In this document: one piece after another, positions 18,646 through 27,295 of the stretch
How positions within the stretch are numbered: position 1 is the stretch's first letter
Layout of the letters: each line of letters starts with the position of its first letter
NCBI RefSeq assembly: GCF_003335585.1
Contig: NZ_QBFD01000015.1
Span: 123,298-187,297, forward strand
Reading direction: 5' to 3'
Origin: Sulfitobacter sp. DFL-14
GTDB lineage: Bacteria; Pseudomonadota; Alphaproteobacteria; Rhodobacterales; Rhodobacteraceae
DNA length: 64,000 nucleotides
The notes under the pieces: generated by a model
What the model saw: the letters and a program-made list of their open reading frames with translations, nothing else
Told to the model about the DNA's origin: nothing
Databases searched by the model: none
Made by a program: the position numbers and the translations under genes

Positions 18646-18687
18646 CAAAAAAAATCGCCCTCGCAGCAGTTGCGAGGGCGTTTTTGA
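18646..18687. terminator. Bidirectional rho-independent terminator
   Basis: Perfect 10-base stem CGCCCTCGCA (18656-18665) / TGCGAGGGCG (18671-18680) with a 5-base loop, followed by TTTTT and preceded by eight A residues. It can therefore terminate pckA on plus and the GNAT-like gene (stop 18746) on minus. Confidence 0.9.
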
Positions 18688-18745
18688 TTTGGCAACGACG
18701 GTTCCGACAAGAACCATGGCTTGGATAATGGCGCGTCTGTCCGGT

Positions 18746-19453
18746 TCAGGCCACCAGTTCTTCGACCGGGATATCCAGCATGAAGCGGGCGTCCTCACGG
18801 CTGAGGTAAACCATGAATGCCTCCAAAAGCTGTTCACGGCCATGGACAGCCCATTTCAGCGCGCCGGGTTCGGTATGCATATAGCCCACGCGCTCGGAGA
18901 ACCCTTTGAAGGCCACGGCACGCAACATGAAGCCGAAAATCCAGTCGGGATCCCAGCGGTTGACCGCTTCGAGGATGCCCGCACGCGTCAGCACGCTGGA
19001 CAGACCGGTGCCGCGATACAGCCCATCGTCCGGGGCCATCCAGACCTCACCATGGTAAACAGCATGGCCGTTGATCCGATGGGCACCGGGTGAAGCCCGA
19101 TACCGCGACCGGCCCAGATCGACACCGGGAATGGGCGGCGGGAATTTCTGATAATTCCGCATCAGATAGGTGCTGAGCGCGACATCCTGAAGACTGATTG
19201 TCTTGAACGCCTGGGTATGGATCAATTCGCCAAACTGGTTGCGACCGATCAGCCAGAAACCCGTTTCCGCACCGAGATCGTGGTAATCAGGGTTGAATGG
19301 ATCGCCAAGCTTTTGCGCTGGACGCTCTTGCTCGACTACGGTCTTATAAATCTCAAAGTCGCTGCCGACTGTGATCTCTATCTTGCTGGCCCCCAGAATG
19401 TTTCCGCTTGTCGCAATGAAGGGCGCCGCATTGCTTGGGAATTGTACAGTCAT
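18746..19453 (-). CDS. Unrecognised protein, GNAT-like acyltransferase fold suspected
   Basis: 235 residues, start ATG at 19453 with AAGGAG upstream. I do not recognise the family. The middle reads GEVWMAPDDGLYRGTGLSSVLTR..., where RGTGLSS followed by an amphipathic helix looks like the acetyl-CoA-binding motif A of GNAT enzymes. GFSERVGYMHTEP resembles GNAT motif B. The preceding FWLIGRNQFGELIHTQAFKT fits the early strands. No signal peptide. It lies 101 bases downstream of a LysR-like HTH gene on the same strand, so the two probably form a unit. The acyl donor and acceptor are unknown; the fold call is a guess from motifs. Confidence 0.4.
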   Translation of the reverse strand: MTVQFPSNAAPFIATSGNILGASKIEITVGSDFEIYKTVVEQERPAQKLGDPFNPDYHDLGAETGFWLIGRNQFGELIHTQAFKTISLQDVALSTYLMRNYQKFPPPIPGVDLGRSRYRASPGAHRINGHAVYHGEVWMAPDDGLYRGTGLSSVLTRAGILEAVNRWDPDWIFGFMLRAVAFKGFSERVGYMHTEPGALKWAVHGREQLLEAFMVYLSREDARFMLDIPVEELVA

Positions 19454-19554
19454 GACTTTTGGTCTCCTTAGCCGCCTGACCACAGGTTACGCCAAGAAGT
19501 AGAAAAACACCCGTAAATTGAATCGAATTTGTCAAAATTAAGGCAGCAACTCGT

Positions 19555-20493
19555 TCAAGTCATGGATATCTCCTCAAATTTTGCCTCATTTTTGTCGAAT
19601 TCCTGCATCCCGATATCCACCAAACCGGCCAGTTTTTCGGGCTCAAGGTTGCGAATCAGGACCTTCGGAGTAGGCACAACAAGGGTCATGACCGCCGGTG
19701 ATCCGTCAGGGAAAAACCCTGCCATCATAAGGCGTTGATATGCGATTGGTTCCCAACCTTCACCGTCCGGACGGGGCATTCGGGTGAATACATGATCCAG
19801 TCGGGCAAGCTGCGTTGCCTGCACATCATGAAACGCCTGATTGAGCATATGCCCGAATTCTTCGCCTGCCGGCAGCAAGGCAATGGGCCTGCCGATGCTT
19901 GAACGGGCATAATCCAGCCCAAACCACCCCACATAGGCCGACCGTTCACCAAATTCGACACAGAGCCATTCAGACCCTGATTCGCGATACACGAGAAGAT
20001 AGGGCCGGACATGGGCCAGATTATCGCTCTCAATCTGGCCACAGGACATGGACCACGCCCGAAAGGTTTCACGCAGCAGGAGGGACGAGTCGTCCCATAT
20101 CAGGCCGATCGGCTTCTGCTCCTGGTAGAAATCCCATTCACCGACATGGGTCTGCAGAAACTGAAGGTTCCCATGCGACGAGGACGCGCCGCGCAGCCAT
20201 GTCTTACCCCGCGCAAGCACATCCTTTGCACCGGCAAGGCTTGCCTCGCCTTTCTCGCTCAGCTGATAACGCCGGTCGTCCACGATAAACAACGGTGCAC
20301 CCAGCTCTGCCTCAAGCGAGGCAATGTGTCGGCGCAATGTCTGCCTGGTGCTGCCTAATTCCTTAACAGCGTGGCTCAGGTTCAAAGTTCGGGCAAGCGT
20401 GACAAAAGACCGGATCATCTCGAAAAGCAGTGCAGGCGGCGCGCTTTCGATGTCATTCTGAGTTACGTCGATTTCGGTCATGGGTTTATTCAT
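19555..20493 (-). CDS. HTH regulator with LysR-like N-terminus and novel C-terminus
   Basis: About 312 residues. Residues 20-90 form a LysR-type winged helix (FVTLARTLNLSHAVKELGSTRQTLRRHIASLEAELGAPLF). The rest does not show the periplasmic-binding-like LysR effector domain. Instead it has WDFYQEQKPIGLIWDDSSLL, WLCVEFGERSAYVGWFGLDYARSSIGRP and PRPDGEGWEPIAYQRLMMAGFFP, which I do not recognise. The start may be ATG 20493 or 20481; neither has a good ribosome site. It is upstream of the GNAT-like gene and divergent from an XRE regulator. Confidence 0.6.
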   Translation of the reverse strand: MNKPMTEIDVTQNDIESAPPALLFEMIRSFVTLARTLNLSHAVKELGSTRQTLRRHIASLEAELGAPLFIVDDRRYQLSEKGEASLAGAKDVLARGKTWLRGASSSHGNLQFLQTHVGEWDFYQEQKPIGLIWDDSSLLLRETFRAWSMSCGQIESDNLAHVRPYLLVYRESGSEWLCVEFGERSAYVGWFGLDYARSSIGRPIALLPAGEEFGHMLNQAFHDVQATQLARLDHVFTRMPRPDGEGWEPIAYQRLMMAGFFPDGSPAVMTLVVPTPKVLIRNLEPEKLAGLVDIGMQEFDKNEAKFEEISMT

Positions 20494-20512
20494 CGACGGA
20501 AACCGTAAACCA

Positions 20513-20543
20513 ATCACCCATTAATGCAACAAATATCACCCAT
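20513..20543. promoter_or_regulatory. Direct repeat ATCACCCAT, possible operator
   Basis: The 9-mer ATCACCCAT occurs at 20513-20521 and again at 20535-20543. The 22-base period puts both on one face of the helix. They lie just upstream of the minus-strand HTH gene and before the XRE promoter. Confidence 0.35.
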
Positions 20544-20585
20544 CTACATCACATTCGTGAACAGAAAATAACAGAATCTACTCAA

Positions 20586-20614
20586 TTGAACGGAATGTGG
20601 AAACTCGCGATTAA
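20586..20614 (+). promoter_or_regulatory. Candidate sigma-70 promoter of XRE gene
   Basis: TTGAAC (20586-20591), a 17-base spacer and GATTAA (20609-20614), about 30 bases before the start of the XRE gene. Confidence 0.4.
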
Positions 20615-20643
20615 AGTGTATGTTCAACCAGAGGTTCGAAATT

Positions 20644-21003
20644 ATGACCCATCCCGTAGACGCCCATGTGGGCAAAAAACTTAAGCAAATTCGTACACTG
20701 CGCCGCCTTTCGCAAACAGATGTAGCACGCAAGCTCCAACTCTCGTTTCAGCAAATTCAGAAATACGAGATCGGTTCAAACCGGGTTGCCGCCAGCCGTC
20801 TTTTCGAACTGGCGCAGATCCTTGACGTTCCACCATCCTACTTCTTTGACGGCTTGCACGATAATGCAAACACTGCCCCCAACGCTGACCCGAGCATGGA
20901 AATCGTCTCTGCGCTGGCGTCCATCAAGGACGATGCCGTAAAGACCCGGATTGTCACCTTTATCGAAGACGTTTCCGGCGTCACGGTTGCACGTCAGGTG
21001 TAA
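20644..21003 (+). CDS. XRE-family HTH transcriptional regulator
   Basis: 119 residues. The helix-turn-helix is at about 9-65: VGKKLKQIRTLRRLSQTDVARKL, then SFQQIQKYEIGSNRVAASRLFELAQILDVPPSYFFD. The short C-terminus (SALASIKDDAVKTRIVTFIEDVS) probably dimerises. The HTH and length resemble the SinR-like regulators common in Rhodobacterales and Rhizobiales. The start is the ATG at 20644 with GAGG upstream; an earlier TTG at 20620 is less likely. Divergent from the LysR-like HTH gene, with which it shares a 150-base control region. Target genes are unknown. Confidence 0.8.
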   Translation: MTHPVDAHVGKKLKQIRTLRRLSQTDVARKLQLSFQQIQKYEIGSNRVAASRLFELAQILDVPPSYFFDGLHDNANTAPNADPSMEIVSALASIKDDAVKTRIVTFIEDVSGVTVARQV

Positions 21004-21347
21004 GATGGCTGCAGGGCTCTCCTGCAGCCGCCAAAAAATTTCATCATAAATTAGGCCCGTTTGGGCATCATCCTTTGCCAAGCGCCCGCTGTTTCGACAC
21101 GTGGTTGTGCTGAAAACAGCCGGGCGCCAAGCCGGCGGCGAAACCCTATCTCAACATTGATTTGGCCGCCGTGACGGCCAAAGATAGGGTAGCCGCCTGT
21201 CTACGCTGGCTTTTTGCGTGGTGTCATGCAGGAAAAAGACAATCGGCTGCGCAATTTTAGAACAAATTTCTGCAGCGAAACGTATCTTTGTTGTGCTGCG
21301 ACTGCGAAGAGGCTAAGTGGTCACCCAGCAGAAAAGGGATGATATAC
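21004..21347. other. Intergenic upstream of mcd
   Basis: 344 bases with no gene. It holds a 9-base hairpin GGCTGCAGG/CCTGCAGCC (21007-21029, no T-run; possibly the end of the XRE transcript) and a larger three-part hairpin at 21134-21197. The mcd ribosome site AAAAGGGA lies at its end. No clear -35/-10 pair was found. Confidence 0.6.
21134..21197. other. Three-part structured inverted repeat
   Basis: Nested perfect pairings: GGCGGC (21134-21139) with GCCGCC (21192-21197), ACCCTATC (21143-21150) with GATAGGGT (21183-21190), and TTTGGCCG (21161-21168) with CGGCCAAA (21175-21182). A 6-base loop closes it, and a 10-base bulge sits on the 5' side. 22 pairs in 64 bases suggest a structured RNA or leader element upstream of mcd. 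Confidence 0.5.
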
Positions 21348-23036
21348 ATGGCACATGATGGTCAGGACCTGACGAAACTGAATGCACCTGTGATACTGGA
21401 CGACCTGCTGGCTCTTACCGCAGCAGCGGTTGGCCCGGTTGATGCCATCCTTGAAAAGGCCAAGGTCAGCCTGCGCGCGATGGTCAGCGCCGATGGCCGG
21501 GTGTCGGCCGAACTGATCGAACAGAACCAGACCGCAGCCCATGGCCTTGCATGGCTGGCCACCTACGCCCAATCCCTGCGCCAGATGCAGAAATGGGCCG
21601 AAGCGCTGGAATCGAACGGCAAGTTCGGCGAGATCGAGCAACTGATCCACCAGATCGCTTTTGGCGAATATCTCTGGCAGATCTACGGCGGCATCCAGAT
21701 GAACCAGGGCGAGATCCTGCGCCTGCAGGATCTGGGCCTGTCGCAGGACGACATGCGCGGCCTGATGGAACCCGCGATCATGACGCTGACCCAGGGCGGC
21801 AACACGCAGGCCGCGCGGATCCGTCTTGTCGCACTCATGCAGGAGCAATCCGCAAACATCACCATGGGGGCCACCGGCCTCGATGACGAGCTGGAGATGA
21901 TTCGCGAGCAATTCCGCCGCTATGCGGTCGAAAAAGTCGAACCATTTGCCCATGACTGGCACCTCAAGGACGAGCTGATCCCGATGGAGGTGATCACCGA
22001 ACTGGCCGAAATGGGTGTCTTTGGCCTGACCATCCCCGAGGAATACGGCGGCTTTGGCCTGTCCAAGGCCTCGATGTGTGTGGTCTCGGAGGAACTTTCG
22101 CGCGGATATATCGGTGTCGGATCGCTTGGCACCCGGTCTGAAATCGCAGCGGAACTGATCATCGCGGGCGGCACAGATGCGCAGAAAGAGAAATGGCTGC
22201 CGCGCATCGCCTCTGCAGAAACCCTGCCCACGGCGGTGTTTACCGAGCCGAACACAGGTTCCGACCTTGGCAGCCTGCGCACACGCGCGGTCAAGGACGG
22301 CGACGACTACAAGATCACCGGCAACAAGACCTGGATCACGCATGCCGCACGCACCCATGTGATGACCCTGCTCGCCCGGACAGACCCTGACACCACCGAC
22401 TACCGCGGCCTGTCGATGTTCCTTGCCGAAAAGACCCCCGGCGATGATGCCAACCCCTTCCCCACCGAAGGCATGACCGGCGGCGAAATCGAGGTCCTGG
22501 GCTATCGCGGCATGAAGGAATACGAGCTGGGCTTTGACGGTTTCCACGTCAAAGGGGAAAACCTGCTGGGCGGCGAAGAGGGCAAAGGTTTCAAACAGCT
22601 GATGGAGACCTTTGAATCCGCACGCATCCAGACGGCGGCCCGCGCCATCGGCGTGGCGCAATCGGCAATGGATATCTCCATGCAATACGCGCAGGACCGC
22701 AAGCAATTCGGCAAGGCGCTGATCAACTTCCCGCGTGTGGCATCGAAACTGGCCATGATGGCCGTCGAGATCATGATTGCACGGCAACTGACCTATTTCT
22801 CTGCCTTTGAAAAAGACGAGGGGCGCCGCTGCGATGTGGAAGCCGGGATGGCCAAGCTGCTGGGCGCACGGGTCGCCTGGGCCGCCGCCGACAACGGGTT
22901 GCAGATCCACGGCGGCAACGGTTTCGCCCTGGAATACAAGATCAGCCGCGTGTTGTGTGATGCGCGCATCCTGAACATCTTTGAAGGGGCCGCCGAAATC
23001 CAGGCGCAGGTCATCGCACGGCGGTTGCTTGGCTAG
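21348..23036 (+). CDS. mcd: (2S)-methylsuccinyl-CoA dehydrogenase
   Basis: 562 residues. The C-terminal 390 residues are a full acyl-CoA dehydrogenase: TAVFTEPNTGSDLGSLRTRA, ITGNKTWITHA, ARAIGVAQSAMDISMQYAQDRKQFGK, QIHGGNGFALEY and RILNIFEGAAEIQ. It also carries about 150 extra N-terminal residues (SLRAMVSADGRV..., GLAWLATYAQSLRQMQKW...), the mark of Mcd of the ethylmalonyl-CoA pathway for acetyl-CoA assimilation. It would use EtfAB, encoded at 7.6-9.3 kb. Start ATG 21348 is preferred over 21339. Its stop is interlocked with that of the convergent MFS gene. Confidence 0.82.
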   Translation: MAHDGQDLTKLNAPVILDDLLALTAAAVGPVDAILEKAKVSLRAMVSADGRVSAELIEQNQTAAHGLAWLATYAQSLRQMQKWAEALESNGKFGEIEQLIHQIAFGEYLWQIYGGIQMNQGEILRLQDLGLSQDDMRGLMEPAIMTLTQGGNTQAARIRLVALMQEQSANITMGATGLDDELEMIREQFRRYAVEKVEPFAHDWHLKDELIPMEVITELAEMGVFGLTIPEEYGGFGLSKASMCVVSEELSRGYIGVGSLGTRSEIAAELIIAGGTDAQKEKWLPRIASAETLPTAVFTEPNTGSDLGSLRTRAVKDGDDYKITGNKTWITHAARTHVMTLLARTDPDTTDYRGLSMFLAEKTPGDDANPFPTEGMTGGEIEVLGYRGMKEYELGFDGFHVKGENLLGGEEGKGFKQLMETFESARIQTAARAIGVAQSAMDISMQYAQDRKQFGKALINFPRVASKLAMMAVEIMIARQLTYFSAFEKDEGRRCDVEAGMAKLLGARVAWAAADNGLQIHGGNGFALEYKISRVLCDARILNIFEGAAEIQAQVIARRLLG

Positions 23037-24247
23037 GTAGAAAACCTCGGCCTTGCCTCCCCCAGGCGCGGGTGCAAACCCCGCGCCAGCCAGGCCGCCC
23101 ACAACATCCCACCCCCGCAGACCGCAAACAGACCTGCGATCGGCATGCTCAACAGCACCAGACCCGCCACCGCAGGTGTCACAATGCCCGATGCGTCGCG
23201 ATAGCTGGAATAAACCGCCGACATTTCCGTCCTCTCAGACGGCTTCACCGCCATCAGGAACGGCAGCGAGCCGCAGACATCCAGCATGATCAGCAGCACG
23301 GATGCGATATAGAGGCTCGCCACCGCCATCCAGGGGGAGGCCGTCAACATCCACCCCCCGATGAAAAAGGCACCACCCACGGCGAAGGCCCCGCTGACGG
23401 CGTTGCGCACGCCGACCCGGCGCACCACCACCATCAGCAGCGGTGCCGCGAACAATGTCATGTTCGAGGCCGACAGCGCCGCCGCCCCCACCGTATTGCC
23501 CAACCCGTTTTCCACGCAATAGATCGGCAGATATACGACATAGACCCACCAGCCGCAGGACCGGATCACCGCAAACAGCCAGCCCGCCACCAGCCGGGGT
23601 TGATGCACGAAGCGACCGAGGTAGGCCAGCGGCTGCGGCGCCTGCGACCGCGCGCGGGTGATCTGTTTGCCATTGCCCATCCGCAGCCGCCAGAACATCG
23701 CCATTTGCACCAGGGCAAACAGCCCCGCGACAATGAAAGGTGCCGGTGTCCACCAGTTCAGCAACCAGACCCCGGTGATCGGCCCCACAACCCAACTTGG
23801 CCCGCTGAACAGCAGCCGCATAGATTCAGACCGCGCCAGGTTGGTCCGCGCCACGTAATCAAGCACATAGGCGTTCAGACAGACCGCGCAGGTCACCGTC
23901 CCGAGGCTGAGCACACCCAGCGCCAGCGCACTCAGCACCGGCACCTGGGTCAGGGCCAGGGCAACACCCAGAAGATAGAAGGCAGTTCCCACGGTATACA
24001 TCCAGCGCCGCATCAGCAGCGCCGCCAGTGATGGAACCATCAGCCCGAACAGCAGCGACACGATCCCGACGCCGAGGTATATCCAGCTTACGAGGCTGGC
24101 ATCCGGATAGGCACGGTATATCACCAGGGGCATCACCGACATCAGCATCCCGCGCACGCCCGCCTCCAGCCCTGCAAGAATCGCAAAATCGCGGACCTGT
24201 GGAAGGTGCAAATGAGTAAGCGGCAATGGCGCGCGTGGGCTGATCAT
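23033..24247 (-). CDS. Major facilitator superfamily transporter
   Basis: 404 residues, about 12 hydrophobic helices in two halves. The first helices carry FAILAGLEAGVRGMLMSVMPLVIYRAY and SWIYLGVGIVSLLFGLMVPSLAALLMRRWMYTVG, with the RR pair of the conserved 2-3 loop. The central loop is basic (MGNGKQITRARSQ). The substrate cannot be inferred; divergent TetR control suggests an exporter. Start ATG 24247 (MISPRAPLPLTHL); longer upstream frame has no family sequence and runs into the TetR promoter. The last TAG shares the palindrome CTAG (23033-23036) with the mcd stop. Confidence 0.75.
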   Translation of the reverse strand: MISPRAPLPLTHLHLPQVRDFAILAGLEAGVRGMLMSVMPLVIYRAYPDASLVSWIYLGVGIVSLLFGLMVPSLAALLMRRWMYTVGTAFYLLGVALALTQVPVLSALALGVLSLGTVTCAVCLNAYVLDYVARTNLARSESMRLLFSGPSWVVGPITGVWLLNWWTPAPFIVAGLFALVQMAMFWRLRMGNGKQITRARSQAPQPLAYLGRFVHQPRLVAGWLFAVIRSCGWWVYVVYLPIYCVENGLGNTVGAAALSASNMTLFAAPLLMVVVRRVGVRNAVSGAFAVGGAFFIGGWMLTASPWMAVASLYIASVLLIMLDVCGSLPFLMAVKPSERTEMSAVYSSYRDASGIVTPAVAGLVLLSMPIAGLFAVCGGGMLWAAWLARGLHPRLGEARPRFST

Positions 24248-24292
24248 GCCTGTTTCTTGATCACATGGCTTCCGGCCCGTCGCAGCATTACG

Positions 24293-24309
24293 CGACAATT
24301 CGCGTGTCG
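24293..24309. promoter_or_regulatory. Candidate TetR operator
   Basis: Inverted repeat CGACA-ATTCGCG-TGTCG in the 121-base gap between the divergent MFS and TetR genes. A related TTCGCGTG occurs again about 20 bases on. Position and symmetry fit a TetR site. Confidence 0.35.
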
Positions 24310-24368
24310 GAAACATTGCTTCGCGTGACGGCTTGCGCTGACCGTGGCCCGGCCCTATCCACTGGCGC

Positions 24369-24896
24369 ATGAATACAACGCGGCTCAATTCGGACAGGTG
24401 GATCGCGGCGGGGTTCGACGCCCTGCGGCAGGCGGGCCCGCAGGCGCTTGCCGCCGAGCCCCTGGCCCGCAGGCTGGGCACGACCAAAGGGTCATTTTAC
24501 TGGCATTTCAAGGATGTGCCCGCCTATCACGCGGAACTGCTCGCCCGTTGGCAAACAGATGCGCTGGCGCAATTGGCTGACCTGCGGCAGCAGGATGGTG
24601 CCGCCAACCGAAGGCTGCGCGACTTTGGCCTTGGGATGCTGGCCGACCCCACCGAGCCCTCCCTGCGGGTCTGGGCGCAAAGCATGCCCGACGTGGCCCG
24701 CGCCCTCGCCCGGATAGACGCGGAAAGGCTGTCCCATCTGGAGGACCTGCTGCGCCAGCTGGGCCTGGGCAACCCCGACTTTGCCCGCGCGTTACTGGCC
24801 TCCCTGATCGGCCTGCCACAGGTCCCGGCATCCGGTGACGAGACCTCTGCGGCGGCTTTTGAAATCCTTGTCGATACCGTATTGGCACTCGAATGA
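24369..24896 (+). CDS. TetR/AcrR family regulator
   Basis: 175 residues. The N-terminal HTH reads RWIAAGFDALRQAGPQALAAEPLARRLGTTKGSFYWHFKDVPAYHAELL, with the family-typical GSFYWHFKD in the recognition helix region. The ligand-binding C-terminus is short. Divergently placed from the MFS transporter with a symmetric site between them, so local repression of that transporter is inferred. Its TGA overlaps the start of the META lipoprotein gene (ATGATGA). Confidence 0.85.
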   Translation: MNTTRLNSDRWIAAGFDALRQAGPQALAAEPLARRLGTTKGSFYWHFKDVPAYHAELLARWQTDALAQLADLRQQDGAANRRLRDFGLGMLADPTEPSLRVWAQSMPDVARALARIDAERLSHLEDLLRQLGLGNPDFARALLASLIGLPQVPASGDETSAAAFEILVDTVLALE

Positions 24897-25288
24897 TGAA
24901 AATCCACCTGCCGCTTCTGGCGCTGTTTGCCCTCGCGGCCTGCGACAGCGATGAAACCCTGCGTGGCCATGGGGCCGCTGACAAGGAATGGCGCCTGGTC
25001 GAATTGCAGGACGCCGCCTTTGCCGCCACGGCCACACTCACTTTCCCTGAAAAGGGCGTGGTCAGGGGGCAGGGCCCCTGTAACGGTTTTTCGACAACCA
25101 ATACCGTGCCCTACCCGTGGTTCGATGCAGGCCCGATCCTCGCCACGCGACGCGCCTGCCCGGACCTTGCCGCCGAAAGCGCCTATTTCACCCTGCTGGA
25201 AGCCGCCACCCTGTCAGAAGTGCTGGGTGACACGCTGACATTGTCTGATGACAGCGGCGTGTTGCTGACGTTCAAAGCCGCCGACTGA
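24893..25288 (+). CDS. META-domain lipoprotein
   Basis: 131 residues. The N-terminal signal ends in a lipobox LAAC (cysteine near residue 17), so it should be lipidated and periplasmic or outer-membrane. The body has [21 protein letters not shown] and [24 protein letters not shown], the usual META/HslJ pattern with its conserved Cys. HslJ relatives are linked to heat or novobiocin tolerance; the function here is unknown. Start overlaps the TetR stop. Its 3' end overlaps the convergent recO gene by 17 bases. Confidence 0.78.
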   Translation: MMKIHLPLLALFALAACDSDETLRGHGAADKEWRLVELQDAAFAATATLTFPEKGVVRGQGPCNGFSTTNTVPYPWFDAGPILATRRACPDLAAESAYFTLLEAATLSEVLGDTLTLSDDSGVLLTFKAAD

Positions 25289-25997
25289 AGGCTTCGACGA
25301 AACGCGCCCGCGCTTCGGGAAGGGGCTTGTCGCCAAGGTCCCGTGCCAGATGAGCCTCCAGGAAATATCCGGTGGTGCGAAAGGCCGTGGCAATCTCAAT
25401 GTCCTCTGCGTCACCCTGCCCGCGCAGCACATCCGGCAGCGGCAACAGCCGCTCGGCCCAGTCGCCGGCCCCTTTCACTGACACCGCCCGCCCGGATTTG
25501 GGGGACACATAGACCAGTTTCTCCGTGGTCCCCGTCACCGCGCAGGACGACAGATCAAGCCCATATCCCATCTCCTCAAGCAGCCCCAGCTCCCATTGAA
25601 GATAGGCCAGCGGCCAGATCTCATTCTGCCCCAGCAGATCAAGCAATCTCTCCGTCCGGTGATAGAGCCCCGGATGCGCCTCACGCTCCGGCAGGCAAAA
25701 GGACAGGATCGCGGTAACCGCATTCAACCCGGCCAGCGCCAACCGGTCAGACATCACCAGCGCGGCCCGGCTGCGCAGCGGTTCGACGGTAAAGGCTCCG
25801 ATATGGTCTTCCAGCCGCGCGCGCCAGGCCACGTCAAGCTGCGCACCGGGCTGCAGGTGCGGCGCGATCTTGCGGCTTGTGCCGCCGCGCACCACACCCA
25901 GATGCCGCCCCTGTGCCGCAGTGAACATTTCGATGATGGCGGATGTCTCCCCGTGGCGCCGCACCCCAAGCAATATGCCCTGACCGCGCCATTCCAT
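25272..25997 (-). CDS. recO: DNA repair protein RecO
   Basis: 241 residues. Helps RecF/RecR load RecA on gapped DNA. The N-terminal OB fold reads [37 protein letters not shown], and the helical rest includes [23 protein letters not shown]-like sequence ([19 protein letters not shown]). The usual zinc cysteines of longer RecO proteins are mostly absent, as often in this order. The ATG shares one base with the stop of the DUF1491 gene. It ends the lepB-rnc-era block. Confidence 0.9.
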   Translation of the reverse strand: MEWRGQGILLGVRRHGETSAIIEMFTAAQGRHLGVVRGGTSRKIAPHLQPGAQLDVAWRARLEDHIGAFTVEPLRSRAALVMSDRLALAGLNAVTAILSFCLPEREAHPGLYHRTERLLDLLGQNEIWPLAYLQWELGLLEEMGYGLDLSSCAVTGTTEKLVYVSPKSGRAVSVKGAGDWAERLLPLPDVLRGQGDAEDIEIATAFRTTGYFLEAHLARDLGDKPLPEARARFVEAFSRRL

Positions 25998-26326
25998 CAG
26001 GCCAGACCTATCTCATCCAGCAGGTGCCGCCCCTGACGGTCCTCGACCTCTATCACCCACAGATCGGGGTCAAAACCCCGCTGCCGCGCCACCGTGTCAT
26101 CCACCTCGCGCTCGGCACCGCTGCTCAGCTCGACCCAGCGACGCTCCCCGGTCATCAGGTCGAACGACCGATGGAACAACACGGCATTGCCATCCAGCGT
26201 CGCAAGCTTGACCAGCACCGCACCGCCGGTGTCATCGCCATGTGCCACCACAAAGGCCGGGATATCGCTCAGCCGCAACCGCGCCAGATAGGCGTCGACC
26301 CAGAATCGTGCGGTCAGACGGGACAC
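25997..26326 (-). CDS. DUF1491 family protein
   Basis: 109 residues beginning [40 protein letters not shown] and ending [30 protein letters not shown]. This matches DUF1491, a small conserved alphaproteobacterial protein with no established function. GTG at 26326 with GGGGGA before it is the likely start; a TTG upstream at 26359 lacks support. Location between era and recO is conserved in the group as I know it. Confidence 0.75.
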   Translation of the reverse strand: MSRLTARFWVDAYLARLRLSDIPAFVVAHGDDTGGAVLVKLATLDGNAVLFHRSFDLMTGERRWVELSSGAEREVDDTVARQRGFDPDLWVIEVEDRQGRHLLDEIGLA

Positions 26327-26386
26327 GCCATCCCCCGCTTCATTGTTCCAAAAATACACTCTTCCGGCGCAACATTCCGGCCGGGC

Positions 26387-27295
26387 TCACCCGTTGCCAT
26401 CTTTGAAATCCAGACCCATTTCGGTATAGCGTTCCGCCTCGTCCAGCCAGTTCGCACGAACCTTGACCTGCAGGAACAGGTGAATGCGCCTGCCCAGGAA
26501 TTCCTCCAGCTCTTCCCGTGCGGCCTTGCTGACCTGTTTGATGGTCTCGCCCTTGTTGCCCAGGACAATGCCCTTGTGGCCGTCGCGAATGACATAAATC
26601 AGCTGATCAATCCGGGCGGAACCATCCTTGCGCTCTTCCCAGTTCTCCGTCTCAACCGTCAATTGATAGGGCAATTCCTGATGCAGCCGCAGGGTCAGTT
26701 TCTCGCGGGTCATCTCAGCGGCGATCATGCGCAACGGCAGGTCCGCGATCTGATCCTCGGGGTACAGCCAGGGCCCCTGCGGAACCTCGCCTGCAAGCCA
26801 TAGCCGCAGGGCGTCCACGCCATGTCCCCGCTCGGCGGAGATCATGAAGGTCTCCGCAAAGTCATAGCGGGCGTTCAGATCCTTGCTGAGGCCCAGCAGA
26901 ACCGGCGCCTCCACCCGGTCGATCTTGTTGATCGCCAGGGCCACCTTGCGGCCCTCGCCGATATCGCCCAGGCCTTCAAGAATGCGTTCGACCCCTTCGG
27001 TAACCCCGCGATGGGCCTCGACCAGCAGGACAACCACATCAGCATCCGCGGCCCCGCCCCATGCGGCGGCGACCATCGCACGGTCCAGTCGGCGGCGCGG
27101 CTGGAACAGCCCCGGCGTATCCACAAAGACGATCTGGGCCTCCCCTTCCATTGCCACCCCCCGGATCCGGGCCCGGGTGGTCTGCACCTTATGGGTGACG
27201 ATGGAGACCTTTGCCCCCACCATGCGGTTGAGCAGGGTGGATTTACCCGCGTTGGGTTCTCCGATCAGGGCAACAAATCCGGCACGGGTGGTCAT
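26387..27295 (-). CDS. era: GTPase Era
   Basis: 302 residues. Binds the 3' end of 16S rRNA and helps assemble the small ribosomal subunit. P-loop GEPNAGKST at 12-20, switch region TTRARIRG, G3 DTPGL, and NKID as G4. The C-terminal KH domain has [26 protein letters not shown] at 27295 overlaps the rnc stop by 4 bases, so era and rnc are coupled, fitting their joint role in rRNA maturation. Confidence 0.95.
   Translation of the reverse strand: MTTRAGFVALIGEPNAGKSTLLNRMVGAKVSIVTHKVQTTRARIRGVAMEGEAQIVFVDTPGLFQPRRRLDRAMVAAAWGGAADADVVVLLVEAHRGVTEGVERILEGLGDIGEGRKVALAINKIDRVEAPVLLGLSKDLNARYDFAETFMISAERGHGVDALRLWLAGEVPQGPWLYPEDQIADLPLRMIAAEMTREKLTLRLHQELPYQLTVETENWEERKDGSARIDQLIYVIRDGHKGIVLGNKGETIKQVSKAAREELEEFLGRRIHLFLQVKVRANWLDEAERYTEMGLDFKDGNG

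Noticed and set aside
21007-21029. XRE-gene terminator at GGCTGCAGG/CCTGCAGCC
   Set aside because: Stable stem but followed by GCCAAAAAA, not a T-run, on either strand; kept only as a note in the intergenic entry.
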